Below, piece after piece: positions 1 to 7,388 of a DNA stretch of 20,616 bases. Position numbers and translations under genes: made by a program. The stretch comes from CAYJLC01 sp964370735. GTDB lineage: Bacteria > Bacillota > Clostridia > Oscillospirales > Butyricicoccaceae. The stretch lies in assembly GCA_964370735.1 (NCBI GenBank), contig CAYJLC010000037.1, forward strand, positions 1 through 20,616, read 5' to 3'. The stretch's first letter is position 1. Every line of letters begins with the position of its first letter. Under the pieces are notes generated by a model, which did no database searches, was not told where the DNA came from, and saw only the letters and a program-made list of their open reading frames with translations.

Positions 1-4
1 TGTC

Positions 5-33
5 TTGTATATTTTTCAAAAATATATTATAAT
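5..33 (+). promoter_or_regulatory. Sigma-A promoter of the minD operon
   Basis: A perfect TATAAT lies at 28-33. TTGTAT at 5-10 sits 17 nt upstream as a weak -35 box (3 of 6 matches, including the TTG). Transcription would start near position 40. That makes the ATG at 40 an unlikely start and supports the GTG at 64, which has its own ribosome site. The promoter implies that minD opens a transcription unit. Confidence 0.7.
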
Positions 34-63
34 GGTAGAATGAATTTTCAAGGAGGTTTATTT

Positions 64-807
64 GTGGCAAAAATTCTCTTAGTAGCTTCCGGAAAAGGAG
101 GAACAGGAAAAACAACTTTGTCATCAAACTTAGCTTATTCTTTAGTTAAAAAAGGCTATAAAGTACTACTAATCGACATTGATAGTAGCTTTAAAGGGCT
201 AGATTTAGCTTTAGGGCTTTCTGAAAAAATGGTCTATAATTTTTTAGATGTTTTGCAAGAAGAAATAAGTTTCGACGATGCTGTTTTAATTAAAGATGAT
301 ATTCCAAATCTTCATCTTTTATCTGCTCCATTTTATCACATTCCAAAGGATATTACTATTTCGCATGTTTCTCGCCTAATCGCTAGCATTTATGATAGAT
401 ATGATTATATCCTGATAGACTGTGCAGCTGGGCTTACTTATGAAACAACAATATTTGCAAAATGCGCTCACGCAGGAATTATTATTTCTACCCCTGACGC
501 AATTTCTTTAAGATCTGCCGACAAAATGGCTTTTGAACTAAATAATTTAGGGCTTTCTAAAAATTATTTAGTATTAAACCGCCTACGTCCAAAGCTAATA
601 CTTAAAAAAAATGCAATTAATATCGATGATGCGATTGATGCAACATCATTACCACTTTTGGGAATTATCCCAGAGGATGAACAAGTTATAGCGTGCCAAA
701 ATAATGGCAAAACAGTTTTTGAGGCAAGAAAATCAAAAAGTGCTGTCGCTATAAAAAACATTTCAGACAGGCTTATGGGTAGACAAGTACCCATTATGAA
801 GCTTTAA
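64..807 (+). CDS. minD: Septum site-determining ATPase MinD (short, tail-less)
   Basis: MinD is a ParA/SIMIBI-type ATPase that dimerises on the membrane with ATP and recruits MinC to block FtsZ rings away from midcell. The deviant Walker A motif GKGGTGKTT is at about residues 10-18. The switch region LLIDID and a DYILIDCAAG Walker B segment follow, then an NRLRP segment and the IPEDE block typical of MinD. The start chosen is GTG 64, because AGGAGG at 51-56 is 7 nt away; an ATG at 40 would have no leader. The product is 247 aa, shorter than the usual 260-270. It ends QVPIMKL, where clostridial MinD normally continues into a basic amphipathic membrane-targeting helix, so that tail seems absent. 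The gene leads an operon with mgsA-like, hisS and aspS; no minC or minE is visible in the window. A generic ParA-like protein is the main alternative. Confidence 0.85.
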   Translation: MAKILLVASGKGGTGKTTLSSNLAYSLVKKGYKVLLIDIDSSFKGLDLALGLSEKMVYNFLDVLQEEISFDDAVLIKDDIPNLHLLSAPFYHIPKDITISHVSRLIASIYDRYDYILIDCAAGLTYETTIFAKCAHAGIIISTPDAISLRSADKMAFELNNLGLSKNYLVLNRLRPKLILKKNAINIDDAIDATSLPLLGIIPEDEQVIACQNNGKTVFEARKSKSAVAIKNISDRLMGRQVPIMKL

Positions 808-830
808 AATTATAGAAAAGAGGAGAATTT

Positions 831-1238
831 ATGTTAAACATTGCTCTTATTGCACAAGACCAAAAAAAGGAACTTATGATTCAATTTTGTATGGCTTATT
901 GTGGCGTTTTATCAAAGCATCATGTATGTGCAACGACAACAACAGCAAAACTCGTATCTGAGGCAACTGGCCTTAAAATCGAGAAACTACTTCCTGGAAA
1001 TCAAGGTGGCGAACAACAAATTAGTGCTCGTGTATCTTATAATGAAATCGATTTAGTTTTATATTTCCGTGACCCTATGGAAATCAAAACTTATGATGCT
1101 GATATTCATTCAATCGTTAGACTTTGTGATGTTCATAATATTCCAATCGCGACAAATGTTGCGACAGCCGAGATGTTAATTCTTGGTTTAGATAGAGGGG
1201 ATCTTGACTGGAGAAGAGTTGCCCACCACAAATTTTAA
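831..1238 (+). CDS. mgsA: Methylglyoxal synthase homologue with altered active site
   Basis: The protein is a 135-aa single-domain member of the methylglyoxal synthase family. Canonical enzymes convert dihydroxyacetone phosphate to methylglyoxal and phosphate in the cytosol. The family backbone is clear: ALIA.D near the N terminus, GGxQQI at about residues 59-64, RDP at 80-82 and RLCDVHNIPIATN at 97-109. However, several functional positions differ (E. coli numbering is this protein plus 10): His19 is Gln9, Gly46 and Gly49 of the phosphate-binding GTTG are Thr36 and Ala39, catalytic Asp71 is Glu61, and His98 is Tyr88. Asp91 and Asp101 are kept as Asp81 and Asp91. Membership of the fold is confident; synthase activity is doubtful. 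AGGAG lies at 821-825. The gene sits 23 nt after minD and 10 nt before hisS, a neighbourhood seen for mgsA in clostridia. Confidence 0.85.
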   Translation: MLNIALIAQDQKKELMIQFCMAYCGVLSKHHVCATTTTAKLVSEATGLKIEKLLPGNQGGEQQISARVSYNEIDLVLYFRDPMEIKTYDADIHSIVRLCDVHNIPIATNVATAEMLILGLDRGDLDWRRVAHHKF

Positions 1239-1248
1239 GGAGAAATAA

Positions 1249-2508
1249 ATGAAGATACTAGCACCAAAGGGTTTAAATGACGTCTTACCAAAAGAGTCAT
1301 ATAAATGGAGATTTATTGAAAATAATGCGCGTAAAATATGCAAAAGTTTCGGAATTGACGAAGTTCGTGTGCCTATGTTTGAGCATACCGAGCTTTTTCA
1401 TAGAGGTGTCGGCGAAACTACGGATGTAGTTCAAAAAGAGATGTACACTTTCCTAGACAAAGGAAATCGCTCTATAACTTTGCGCCCAGAGGGCACTGCA
1501 TCTACTGTTAGACTTTGTCTTGAGCATGGACTTTTCAATGGTACTCTACCTCTTAAAACTTATTATTTTGTACCAAATTTTAGATATGAAAAACCAGAAG
1601 CGGGACGTCTTCGTCAACATCATCAATTCGGAGTTGAGTTTTTTGGAACAAAAGACCCGTCGGCAGATGCTGAAGTAATTTCAGTTGGGTATACACTTCT
1701 AAAAAATGTCGGCATTAAAAATGCAAGTTTGCATATAAATTCAATAGGTTGCCCTACTTGTCGACCTGTTTTCCACGAAAAACTTAAAGCATATTTCGAA
1801 AAACAAAAAGAAAATCTTTGCGATTTATGTAATGATAGACTTTATAAAAATCCAATGAGAATTATCGACTGTAAAAACGAAAATTGTGGTGAAATTTCAA
1901 AAGATGCACCAAAAGCTATCGAAAATTTATGCGAAGAATGCCACGATAGCTTTGAAAGTGTAAAAAAATATCTTACTATCTTAGAAATCCCATTTATTGT
2001 TGATGAAAAAATCGTAAGAGGGCTTGACTACTATACAAAAACTGTTTTTGAATTTATCTCAAAAGATCTAGGTTCTACGATTTTAGGTGGTGGACGATAC
2101 GACGGTTTAGTCGAAACTTTAGGTGGAAAACCACTCCCAGCTTTAGGTTTTGGTTCTGGGATTGAGCGCTTAATTCTGACTTTAGAAGCAGAAAAAGGCG
2201 ACTTTGGAACAATCGATTTACCTGAACTTTTCATAGGTTCAATCGGTCAAGAAGCACGCGACTTTGCCTTTAAACTTACTTATGATTTAAGACAAAAGGG
2301 CATTATTTGCACAAATGATATCGCTGGCAAAAACCTTAAAAATCAAATGAAATACTCTGATAAAATCGGAGCAAAATTCACTGTTATTTTAGGTGATGGC
2401 GAACTGGAAACTGGCGTATGCAAACTAAAAAATATGACTTCTGGCGAAGAAACGGAAGTTAATATTTCGAATATAGAAAATTTTTTAAACGAGGTTAAAA
2501 ATGATTAG
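1249..2508 (+). CDS. hisS: Histidyl-tRNA synthetase
   Basis: This class II aminoacyl-tRNA synthetase attaches histidine to tRNA-His in the cytosol. The 419 aa are normal for a bacterial HisRS. Visible motifs are RPEGT of motif 2 at residues 79-83, the HisRS-specific RGLDYYT at 257-263, GGGRYD at 280-285 and motif 3 GFGSGIERL at 300-308, followed by the C-terminal anticodon-binding domain. The insertion domain carries paired cysteines (C168/C171, C191/C194, C208/C213, C228/C231), a pattern common in Firmicute HisRS that may bind metal. The ribosome site AAGGAG at 1237-1242 overlaps the mgsA stop. The end overlaps aspS by 8 nt, so the two synthetases are probably translationally coupled. Confidence 0.97.
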   Translation: MKILAPKGLNDVLPKESYKWRFIENNARKICKSFGIDEVRVPMFEHTELFHRGVGETTDVVQKEMYTFLDKGNRSITLRPEGTASTVRLCLEHGLFNGTLPLKTYYFVPNFRYEKPEAGRLRQHHQFGVEFFGTKDPSADAEVISVGYTLLKNVGIKNASLHINSIGCPTCRPVFHEKLKAYFEKQKENLCDLCNDRLYKNPMRIIDCKNENCGEISKDAPKAIENLCEECHDSFESVKKYLTILEIPFIVDEKIVRGLDYYTKTVFEFISKDLGSTILGGGRYDGLVETLGGKPLPALGFGSGIERLILTLEAEKGDFGTIDLPELFIGSIGQEARDFAFKLTYDLRQKGIICTNDIAGKNLKNQMKYSDKIGAKFTVILGDGELETGVCKLKNMTSGEETEVNISNIENFLNEVKND

Positions 2509-4267
2509 AACTAATTATGCAATAGAAACAAAAGATGTAAATCTAGGTGAAATTGTTACAGTTTCAGGTTGGATTTCTAAAGAAAGAAACTTAGGTGGCG
2601 TACTTTTCGCCGATATTCGTGACAGAACTGGTATTGTTCAGTGTGTTTTCAACGAAGAAGACAATGCAGAGCTTTTCAAAGAATCAACTGTTTTAAGAAC
2701 AGAATTCGTAGTATCTGTAACTGGTAAAGTGCGCGAGCGTTCTTCGAAAAACCCTAATATTCCTACTGGAAATATCGAAATTGAAGCTACAAAACTTGTA
2801 ATTCACTCAAAAGCTGAAACAACTCCATTTGAAATTAACGATGATATTGAAGTTAACGACGCTTTAAGACTGAAATACAGATATTTAGATTTAAGAAAGC
2901 CTTCTATGCAAAAATCAATGGCTTTACGTCATAAAGTTGCTATGATTGCTAGAAATTACTTTGACGACCATGGATTTTTAGAAATTGAAACTCCAATTTT
3001 AACAAAATCAACTCCTGAAGGTGCTCGTGATTATCTAGTTCCATCAAGAGTTCATGATGGTAAATTTTATGCATTACCTCAATCACCTCAACAATACAAG
3101 CAACTTTTAATGCTTGCAGGATTTGACAGATATATGCAAATCACTCGTTGTTTCAGAGATGAAGACTTGCGTGCAGACCGTCAACCAGAATTTACACAAA
3201 TCGACCTTGAAATGTCGTTCGTTGACCAAGATGATGTTATGGCGATTAACGAAGGTTTCCTAAAAACTGTTTTCAAACAAATTCACAATGTTGATATTGA
3301 AACTCCGTTTTTAAGAATGCCTTATAAAGAAGCTATGGAGCGCTTTGGTTCGGACAAACCTGATACTCGTTTTGGTTTTGAGTTAGTTGACATTACAGAA
3401 GAAATGAAAAACACTGAGTTTAAAGTTTTCAGAGAAGCTTTAGACGGAAATGGTGTTGTTAAGCTTATAAATGTTTCTGGTTTTGCTAGTAAATTTACAA
3501 GAAAAGACATTGATAGCCTTGTTGAATACGTTAAAACTTACGGTGCTAAAGGTCTTGCTTGGATTAAAATGGCTGATGGAAATGTTTCTTCTTCATTCAC
3601 AAAATTCCTTTCAGAAGACGAAGCATCAGCACTTATGAGCAAAGCAAATGCAAAAGATGGCGACTTGATTTTAGTTTGTTCTTCCCCTGATGTTGATGTG
3701 GTTTACAATTCGCTAGGCGCTTTAAGATGTGAAGTTGCAAAACGCCTAAATATTTTAGACGAAACACAATACAATTTCTTATGGGTTACAGACTTCCCTC
3801 TTTTTGAGTATGATGCTGAACTTGATAGATATTTTGCAAAACATCACCCATTCACAGCTCCTTATGATGAGGATTTAGCAAAACTTGAAAGCGACCCTGC
3901 TTCAGTTCGTGCAAAAGCTTATGATATCATATTAAACGGTGTTGAGCTTGGTGGTGGTTCTATTAGAATTCATGACTCAGAAGTTCAAGAAACAATGTTT
4001 AAAGCTTTAGGATTTACAAAAGAGTCAGCGAATGAGCAATTCGGTCATTTAATCGATGCATTCAAATACGGTGCACCTCCGCATGGTGGTTTAGCGTATG
4101 GTTTAGACAGACTTTGTATGTTACTTTGTGGAATGACATCAATTCGTGATGTTATCGCATTCCCTAAAGTACAAAATGCATCTGAACTTATGACAAATGC
4201 ACCTGATTTCGTTGAAAAATCTCAACTTGATGAACTTTCAATCGCAGTAATTAAAACTGAAGAATAA
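2501..4267 (+). CDS. aspS: Aspartyl-tRNA synthetase, bacterial type
   Basis: This class IIb synthetase charges tRNA-Asp. The 588 aa match the long bacterial form with an N-terminal OB-fold anticodon domain (about 1-110), the catalytic core, and the bacterial GAD insertion (about 280-410). Motif 2 reads FRDEDLRADRQPEF from about residue 218, and motif 3 GLAYGLDRL lies at 530-538 after GAPPHGG. Residue 31 is Leu in NLGG. Bacterial enzymes that also charge tRNA-Asn often have His at this place, so a discriminating AspRS is my inference, at low certainty. GAGG at 2491-2494, inside hisS, precedes the ATG. This is the last gene of the operon, 7 nt before a strong terminator. The hisS-aspS order is typical of Firmicutes. 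Confidence 0.97.
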   Translation: MIRTNYAIETKDVNLGEIVTVSGWISKERNLGGVLFADIRDRTGIVQCVFNEEDNAELFKESTVLRTEFVVSVTGKVRERSSKNPNIPTGNIEIEATKLVIHSKAETTPFEINDDIEVNDALRLKYRYLDLRKPSMQKSMALRHKVAMIARNYFDDHGFLEIETPILTKSTPEGARDYLVPSRVHDGKFYALPQSPQQYKQLLMLAGFDRYMQITRCFRDEDLRADRQPEFTQIDLEMSFVDQDDVMAINEGFLKTVFKQIHNVDIETPFLRMPYKEAMERFGSDKPDTRFGFELVDITEEMKNTEFKVFREALDGNGVVKLINVSGFASKFTRKDIDSLVEYVKTYGAKGLAWIKMADGNVSSSFTKFLSEDEASALMSKANAKDGDLILVCSSPDVDVVYNSLGALRCEVAKRLNILDETQYNFLWVTDFPLFEYDAELDRYFAKHHPFTAPYDEDLAKLESDPASVRAKAYDIILNGVELGGGSIRIHDSEVQETMFKALGFTKESANEQFGHLIDAFKYGAPPHGGLAYGLDRLCMLLCGMTSIRDVIAFPKVQNASELMTNAPDFVEKSQLDELSIAVIKTEE

Positions 4268-4274
4268 AATCCAA

Positions 4275-4306
4275 GGGGGATGTCGAAATACGACATCCCC
4301 CTTTTT
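4275..4306 (+). terminator. Rho-independent terminator after aspS
   Basis: A perfect 11-bp stem (4275-4285 with 4291-4301; GGGGGATGTCG and its complement) closes a 5-nt AAATA loop and is followed by five T. It lies 7 nt after the aspS stop. The last T is also the first base of the convergent acetyltransferase stop codon, so the hairpin may serve both strands, although the minus-strand T tract is poor. Confidence 0.95.
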
Positions 4307-4878
4307 CACATTATTTTTGCCACCATATTTACAGTTTCTTCGACACTGTAAGCACCATTGCCATATTTCTCAATTTCCTCGGCTGTGAAAAATAGGCTTA
4401 AATCAAAATCTTCTTTAATTTCAAATCCACATTTTTCATAAGTACGTATTGCCGTAGGATTTTTAATCCATGGTCGCATCATAAAAGTATTAATATTGTA
4501 CTTTTTATTAATATACTCTTTCATCATTGAAACAACCTTTGTGCCAAAACCTTTTCCTGTATGATTTTTTGAAAGAAACCAAATGTGAAATTCCACATTT
4601 TCTATCGGTGCATTATGATATGTATGATAAAAAATACCGATAATTTCGCCTTTATATTCAATAAATAAATATTTGTTTATACTCGCGATTTCATCGAAAA
4701 ATTCTGCCTTTTCATCACGAATATCTTCCCATAAAAAATCATTCGGATCATCAAACATTGATAAAATGATATCGCTATCTGCAATGCTCAAATCATAAAT
4801 TAAACGCCTATCGCTCTCTTTTGCAAACAGCATATTTATTTCATTATCAGAGATGCATTTTCTCCTTTTCACTAACAT
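4306..4878 (-). CDS. GNAT-family N-acetyltransferase
   Basis: The product (about 190 aa) is an acetyl-CoA-dependent N-acetyltransferase of the GNAT superfamily; the substrate is unknown. The acetyl-CoA pyrophosphate loop is visible in HTGKGFGT, followed by a helix. The conserved late block NPTAIRTYEKCGFE is typical of the fold. An open frame runs upstream to 4992, but a consensus promoter places transcription start near 4903, so the first usable ATG is 4876-4878, with GAGG only 3 nt upstream. A second ATG at 4831-4833 is an alternative and gives a more usual GNAT N terminus. An AAGGAG at 4862-4867 precedes an out-of-frame four-codon frame (ATG CAT CTC TGA, 4847-4858). The gene is downstream of the ABC transporter genes but has its own promoter, so a shared function is not implied. 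Confidence 0.85.
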   Translation of the reverse strand: MLVKRRKCISDNEINMLFAKESDRRLIYDLSIADSDIILSMFDDPNDFLWEDIRDEKAEFFDEIASINKYLFIEYKGEIIGIFYHTYHNAPIENVEFHIWFLSKNHTGKGFGTKVVSMMKEYINKKYNINTFMMRPWIKNPTAIRTYEKCGFEIKEDFDLSLFFTAEEIEKYGNGAYSVEETVNMVAKIM

Positions 4879-4909
4879 TATCCTCACTTTTAAATAAAAC
4901 TTAACTTTA

Positions 4910-4938
4910 ATTATACTAAAAATCAGATAATATGTCAA
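4910..4938 (-). promoter_or_regulatory. Consensus sigma-A promoter for the GNAT gene
   Basis: On the minus strand TTGACA (4933-4938) and TATAAT (4910-4915) both match consensus exactly with a 17-nt spacer. It lies in the 82-nt space between the permease stop and the acetyltransferase start, giving a leader of about 25 nt to the ATG at 4878. Confidence 0.85.
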
Positions 4939-4960
4939 CTTTTGTCGCGTATTTTCTTTG

Positions 4961-6550
4961 TCATTCTTTGATTTTAAAAGTATTCGGTGCAACTTTATAC
5001 GCGATTGGAATAGAAATAATTACATATAAAATACTAAATATTGTTACCGAAACACCAAAAATAAATGCTGGTGGATTAGATTGCATTGCAAAAAAGCACA
5101 CAAAATATGTGACAGCTTTTATGACAGTATAAATAGGATTTTTAACTTCCAAATCCTTATTAAAAGGTTGAAATACGTAATAAATAACAAGATTATGTAT
5201 ACAAAAGAACATTGAAAGTGACATAATGCTCATAAATAATACAACATACTCAAACGGATTTTGCGTGCCACCAGTGATATACAATAAAACAGGAAGCCCT
5301 AAAGCTATCGGCAAATTTTGCCCCCAATCCATTAAAACAAGTGTTTTCAGCCTTAACGTGAACATCTCTAAAATCGCGCGTGGCTTTTTATAAAACCTAA
5401 AAGTTAGCATTTTGCTGTCGCAATTCGTAAACAACACGCGCACAGTTCTCTCTCCACAATTAAAAAAATAGAGAAAATATGTCGTAATTGGCAACAGATT
5501 AACCACACTTTCGTTAATAAGTTTACTAAAATCAGTAAAAATTAAGCTTGCAATAATTGCCATAATCACTAGGCAAATTTCGATTAAAATTATATTAATC
5601 GTTGTTTTTGATAGCAATTTTCTATGCCTTTTTATAAATAATTCATTCAAGAACGCATATCCAGTCTTTTTTGAGTCATATTCCTTTGAAACTTCAATAT
5701 ATTTCTCGGCAGCAGTTCTCGAAATTCTCTTACTATTTGGCTTGTTTGTTTTTATATCATCCATCATTGAAAACATATCTTTATACAGTTTCAAAAAATT
5801 CGGGAACTTACTTATGTATTTTATAGCTAAAATCGCTAATATTAAGTATAAAATTGCAATTACAGCCAGAAAAATCGTATTTACACTTAAATTAACTAAC
5901 GAAATGCCTACACCAATTGCAAAAACCAAAATTCCAAGTGCCGATTCAATATAACTGTAACTCAAAAGTTTTAGCTTTGACCTTTTTGTCCTTGCGTAAA
6001 TTTTTACAGCACCACCGACTAATTTGCAACAAATCAATATCACAAGCAAGGAAACAATGCTTATTACTCCTAGCTCATTTGTGAATGGTAGTAAAAAATA
6101 TATTATCGAAAAGCCTACAAATGATGACAGCAAAAACTGCGTTAAACTCGAAAAAACGACTTTTTTTGCATCCATTCTTAAATGAATTAACGCATAATTT
6201 ATTTCTTTTTTCGGTTCGATGACAAAGCAATTGGCTATTCCTCCTGCAAGTGTTCCGAAAAATATTAAATTAAGTATAATTTGACTTTGTTCGATGTTTA
6301 CAAATTCCAATTCACCTATAAAAGTGGCGAGTGAAAATATCAAAAATAAATATAATAATTTGTAGACAAATACCATTATTATTTCGTATTGCACATTCAA
6401 AATCGCAAAAATTGTCTTCCAACTCGGTGATTTGTGCCAACTATAAGGTATGAATTTCCCCACTATCGGAAATTTCCTCAGATAAAAAAGCACTCCGTTT
6501 GACCGATATGTATTTTGGATTAAAAAGAGATTTTTGAGTGTATTAATCAT
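4961..6550 (-). CDS. ABC transporter permease, about 12 membrane segments
   Basis: The protein is a 529-aa integral membrane protein, probably the membrane-spanning partner of the ATPase encoded just upstream. Hydrophobic segments are visible at about residues 58-80, 90-108, 132-153, 160-178, 198-218, 222-242, 315-335, 345-362, 410-428, 432-455, 475-490 and 495-515. A charged loop of about 70 residues (245-315) splits the helices into two groups of six. The N-terminal 55 residues are soluble and basic. There is no signal peptide and no extracytoplasmic binding domain, which argues for an exporter rather than an importer. A strong AAGGAGG (6558-6564) lies 7 nt before the ATG, and the start overlaps the ATPase gene by 8 nt, so the pair is coupled. 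I cannot name the family or the cargo. Confidence 0.8.
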   Translation of the reverse strand: MINTLKNLFLIQNTYRSNGVLFYLRKFPIVGKFIPYSWHKSPSWKTIFAILNVQYEIIMVFVYKLLYLFLIFSLATFIGELEFVNIEQSQIILNLIFFGTLAGGIANCFVIEPKKEINYALIHLRMDAKKVVFSSLTQFLLSSFVGFSIIYFLLPFTNELGVISIVSLLVILICCKLVGGAVKIYARTKRSKLKLLSYSYIESALGILVFAIGVGISLVNLSVNTIFLAVIAILYLILAILAIKYISKFPNFLKLYKDMFSMMDDIKTNKPNSKRISRTAAEKYIEVSKEYDSKKTGYAFLNELFIKRHRKLLSKTTINIILIEICLVIMAIIASLIFTDFSKLINESVVNLLPITTYFLYFFNCGERTVRVLFTNCDSKMLTFRFYKKPRAILEMFTLRLKTLVLMDWGQNLPIALGLPVLLYITGGTQNPFEYVVLFMSIMSLSMFFCIHNLVIYYVFQPFNKDLEVKNPIYTVIKAVTYFVCFFAMQSNPPAFIFGVSVTIFSILYVIISIPIAYKVAPNTFKIKE

Positions 6551-7229
6551 TAAAATCCCTCCTTAGTGTTTCAATTATCACTTCTTTATCCTTTGGTACG
6601 CTTTCAAGCATTCCTTGTGATAATATAACTATTTCATCGCAAAGTTCGAGTGCAAGTTCCATAATATGTGTAGAAAATATAATAATACAATCATTTTTTA
6701 TTGATAATAATATTTTTTTCATCTCATCAGCCACAACGACATCAAAGGAAGTTAACGGTTCATCAAGCAGTAAAATTTTAGGATTTAGCATAAAATTTAC
6801 CAGCATTTGAATTTTGTTTTTCATTCCCAGTGAATAATCTTTCAAAAGCCTATCTTTATCCTCATCAGCTATTCCAACTAAATTCAAGTAATCATCGACA
6901 GTTTTATCAAAATTCAGTTTTTCACCATTAATTTCGATAAAAAACTTAATAAATTCTCTTGCTGTAAAAAAAGTAGGAACGGACGGCGAAGACAAAACAT
7001 ATCCCACATCATCAGCGGTTATTTTATTCACTTGACCATCTAAACATAAAGATATTTTCCCAGAATTTATGTCAATATCCTCATTTATGCAGTTAAAAAG
7101 TGTAGTCTTCCCCGAGCCATTTCGCCCTAAAAGCGCATATATTTTGCCTTTTTCAAATTCAAAACTTGCACCTTTAATCACCTCTTTTTTCTCATACGAT
7201 TTATATATATCTTCTATTAATAGTTGCAT
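6543..7229 (-). CDS. ABC transporter ATP-binding protein
   Basis: This 228-aa cytoplasmic nucleotide-binding subunit powers the adjacent permease. Walker A GRNGSGKTT is at residues 35-43, the signature motif is the variant YSLGM at 132-136, Walker B ILLLDEP is at 152-158 and the switch histidine is H188 in FSTHIMEL. The Q-loop region reads VGYVLSSP, so the usual glutamine or glutamate is not evident. The degenerate signature and short length fit the ABC-2/drug or bacteriocin-type export ATPases; cargo cannot be assigned. The start is supported by AAAGGGGG at 7238-7245 and an extended -10 promoter upstream. The permease gene overlaps its end by 8 nt. Confidence 0.93.
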   Translation of the reverse strand: MQLLIEDIYKSYEKKEVIKGASFEFEKGKIYALLGRNGSGKTTLFNCINEDIDINSGKISLCLDGQVNKITADDVGYVLSSPSVPTFFTAREFIKFFIEINGEKLNFDKTVDDYLNLVGIADEDKDRLLKDYSLGMKNKIQMLVNFMLNPKILLLDEPLTSFDVVVADEMKKILLSIKNDCIIIFSTHIMELALELCDEIVILSQGMLESVPKDKEVIIETLRRDFND

Positions 7230-7263
7230 AACATCATCCCCCTTTATTTTTATTCACTACCAT

Positions 7264-7292
7264 ATTATACCATTTAACTGACAATTTTGCAA
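7264..7292 (-). promoter_or_regulatory. Extended -10 promoter of the ABC operon
   Basis: On the minus strand TATAAT (7264-7269) is preceded by TGG, an extended -10, and by TTGCAA (7287-7292) with a 17-nt spacer. It would give a leader of about 28-30 nt before the ATPase start codon. Confidence 0.8.
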
Positions 7293-7339
7293 GTAATGAA
7301 CATTTTATTTTAGAAACGATAATAAATCTATTTTGAATA

Positions 7340-7373
7340 TAAAAAACACCACAACTAAGAAAAGTCGTGGTGT
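7340..7373 (-). terminator. Terminator of the glycogen operon
   Basis: In the minus-strand transcript, ten bases (7364-7373) pair with 7346-7355 through a stem containing one G-U pair and an 8-nt loop, followed by a run of six U from 7345-7340. It lies 15 nt after the stop codon of the last operon gene and insulates the ABC operon downstream. Confidence 0.9.
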
Positions 7374-7388
7374 TTTAATCTATATTTA

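Noticed and set aside
1729..1950. Cysteine-rich segment of HisS as an unusual inserted zinc domain
   Set aside because: Paired cysteines in this place are common in Firmicute HisRS, so this is normal for the family.
4847..4858. Four-codon frame (ATG CAT CTC TGA, minus strand) behind AAGGAG in the start of the GNAT gene, as a possible attenuating leader peptide
   Set aside because: It lies inside the gene if the ATG at 4878 is used, the spacing is only 3 nt, and nothing else supports it; noted only as a reason for doubt about the start.
4879..4992. Upstream extension of the GNAT reading frame to an ATG at 4992
   Set aside because: It overlaps the permease end, would precede the consensus promoter at 4910-4938, and encodes a residue run unlike GNAT proteins.
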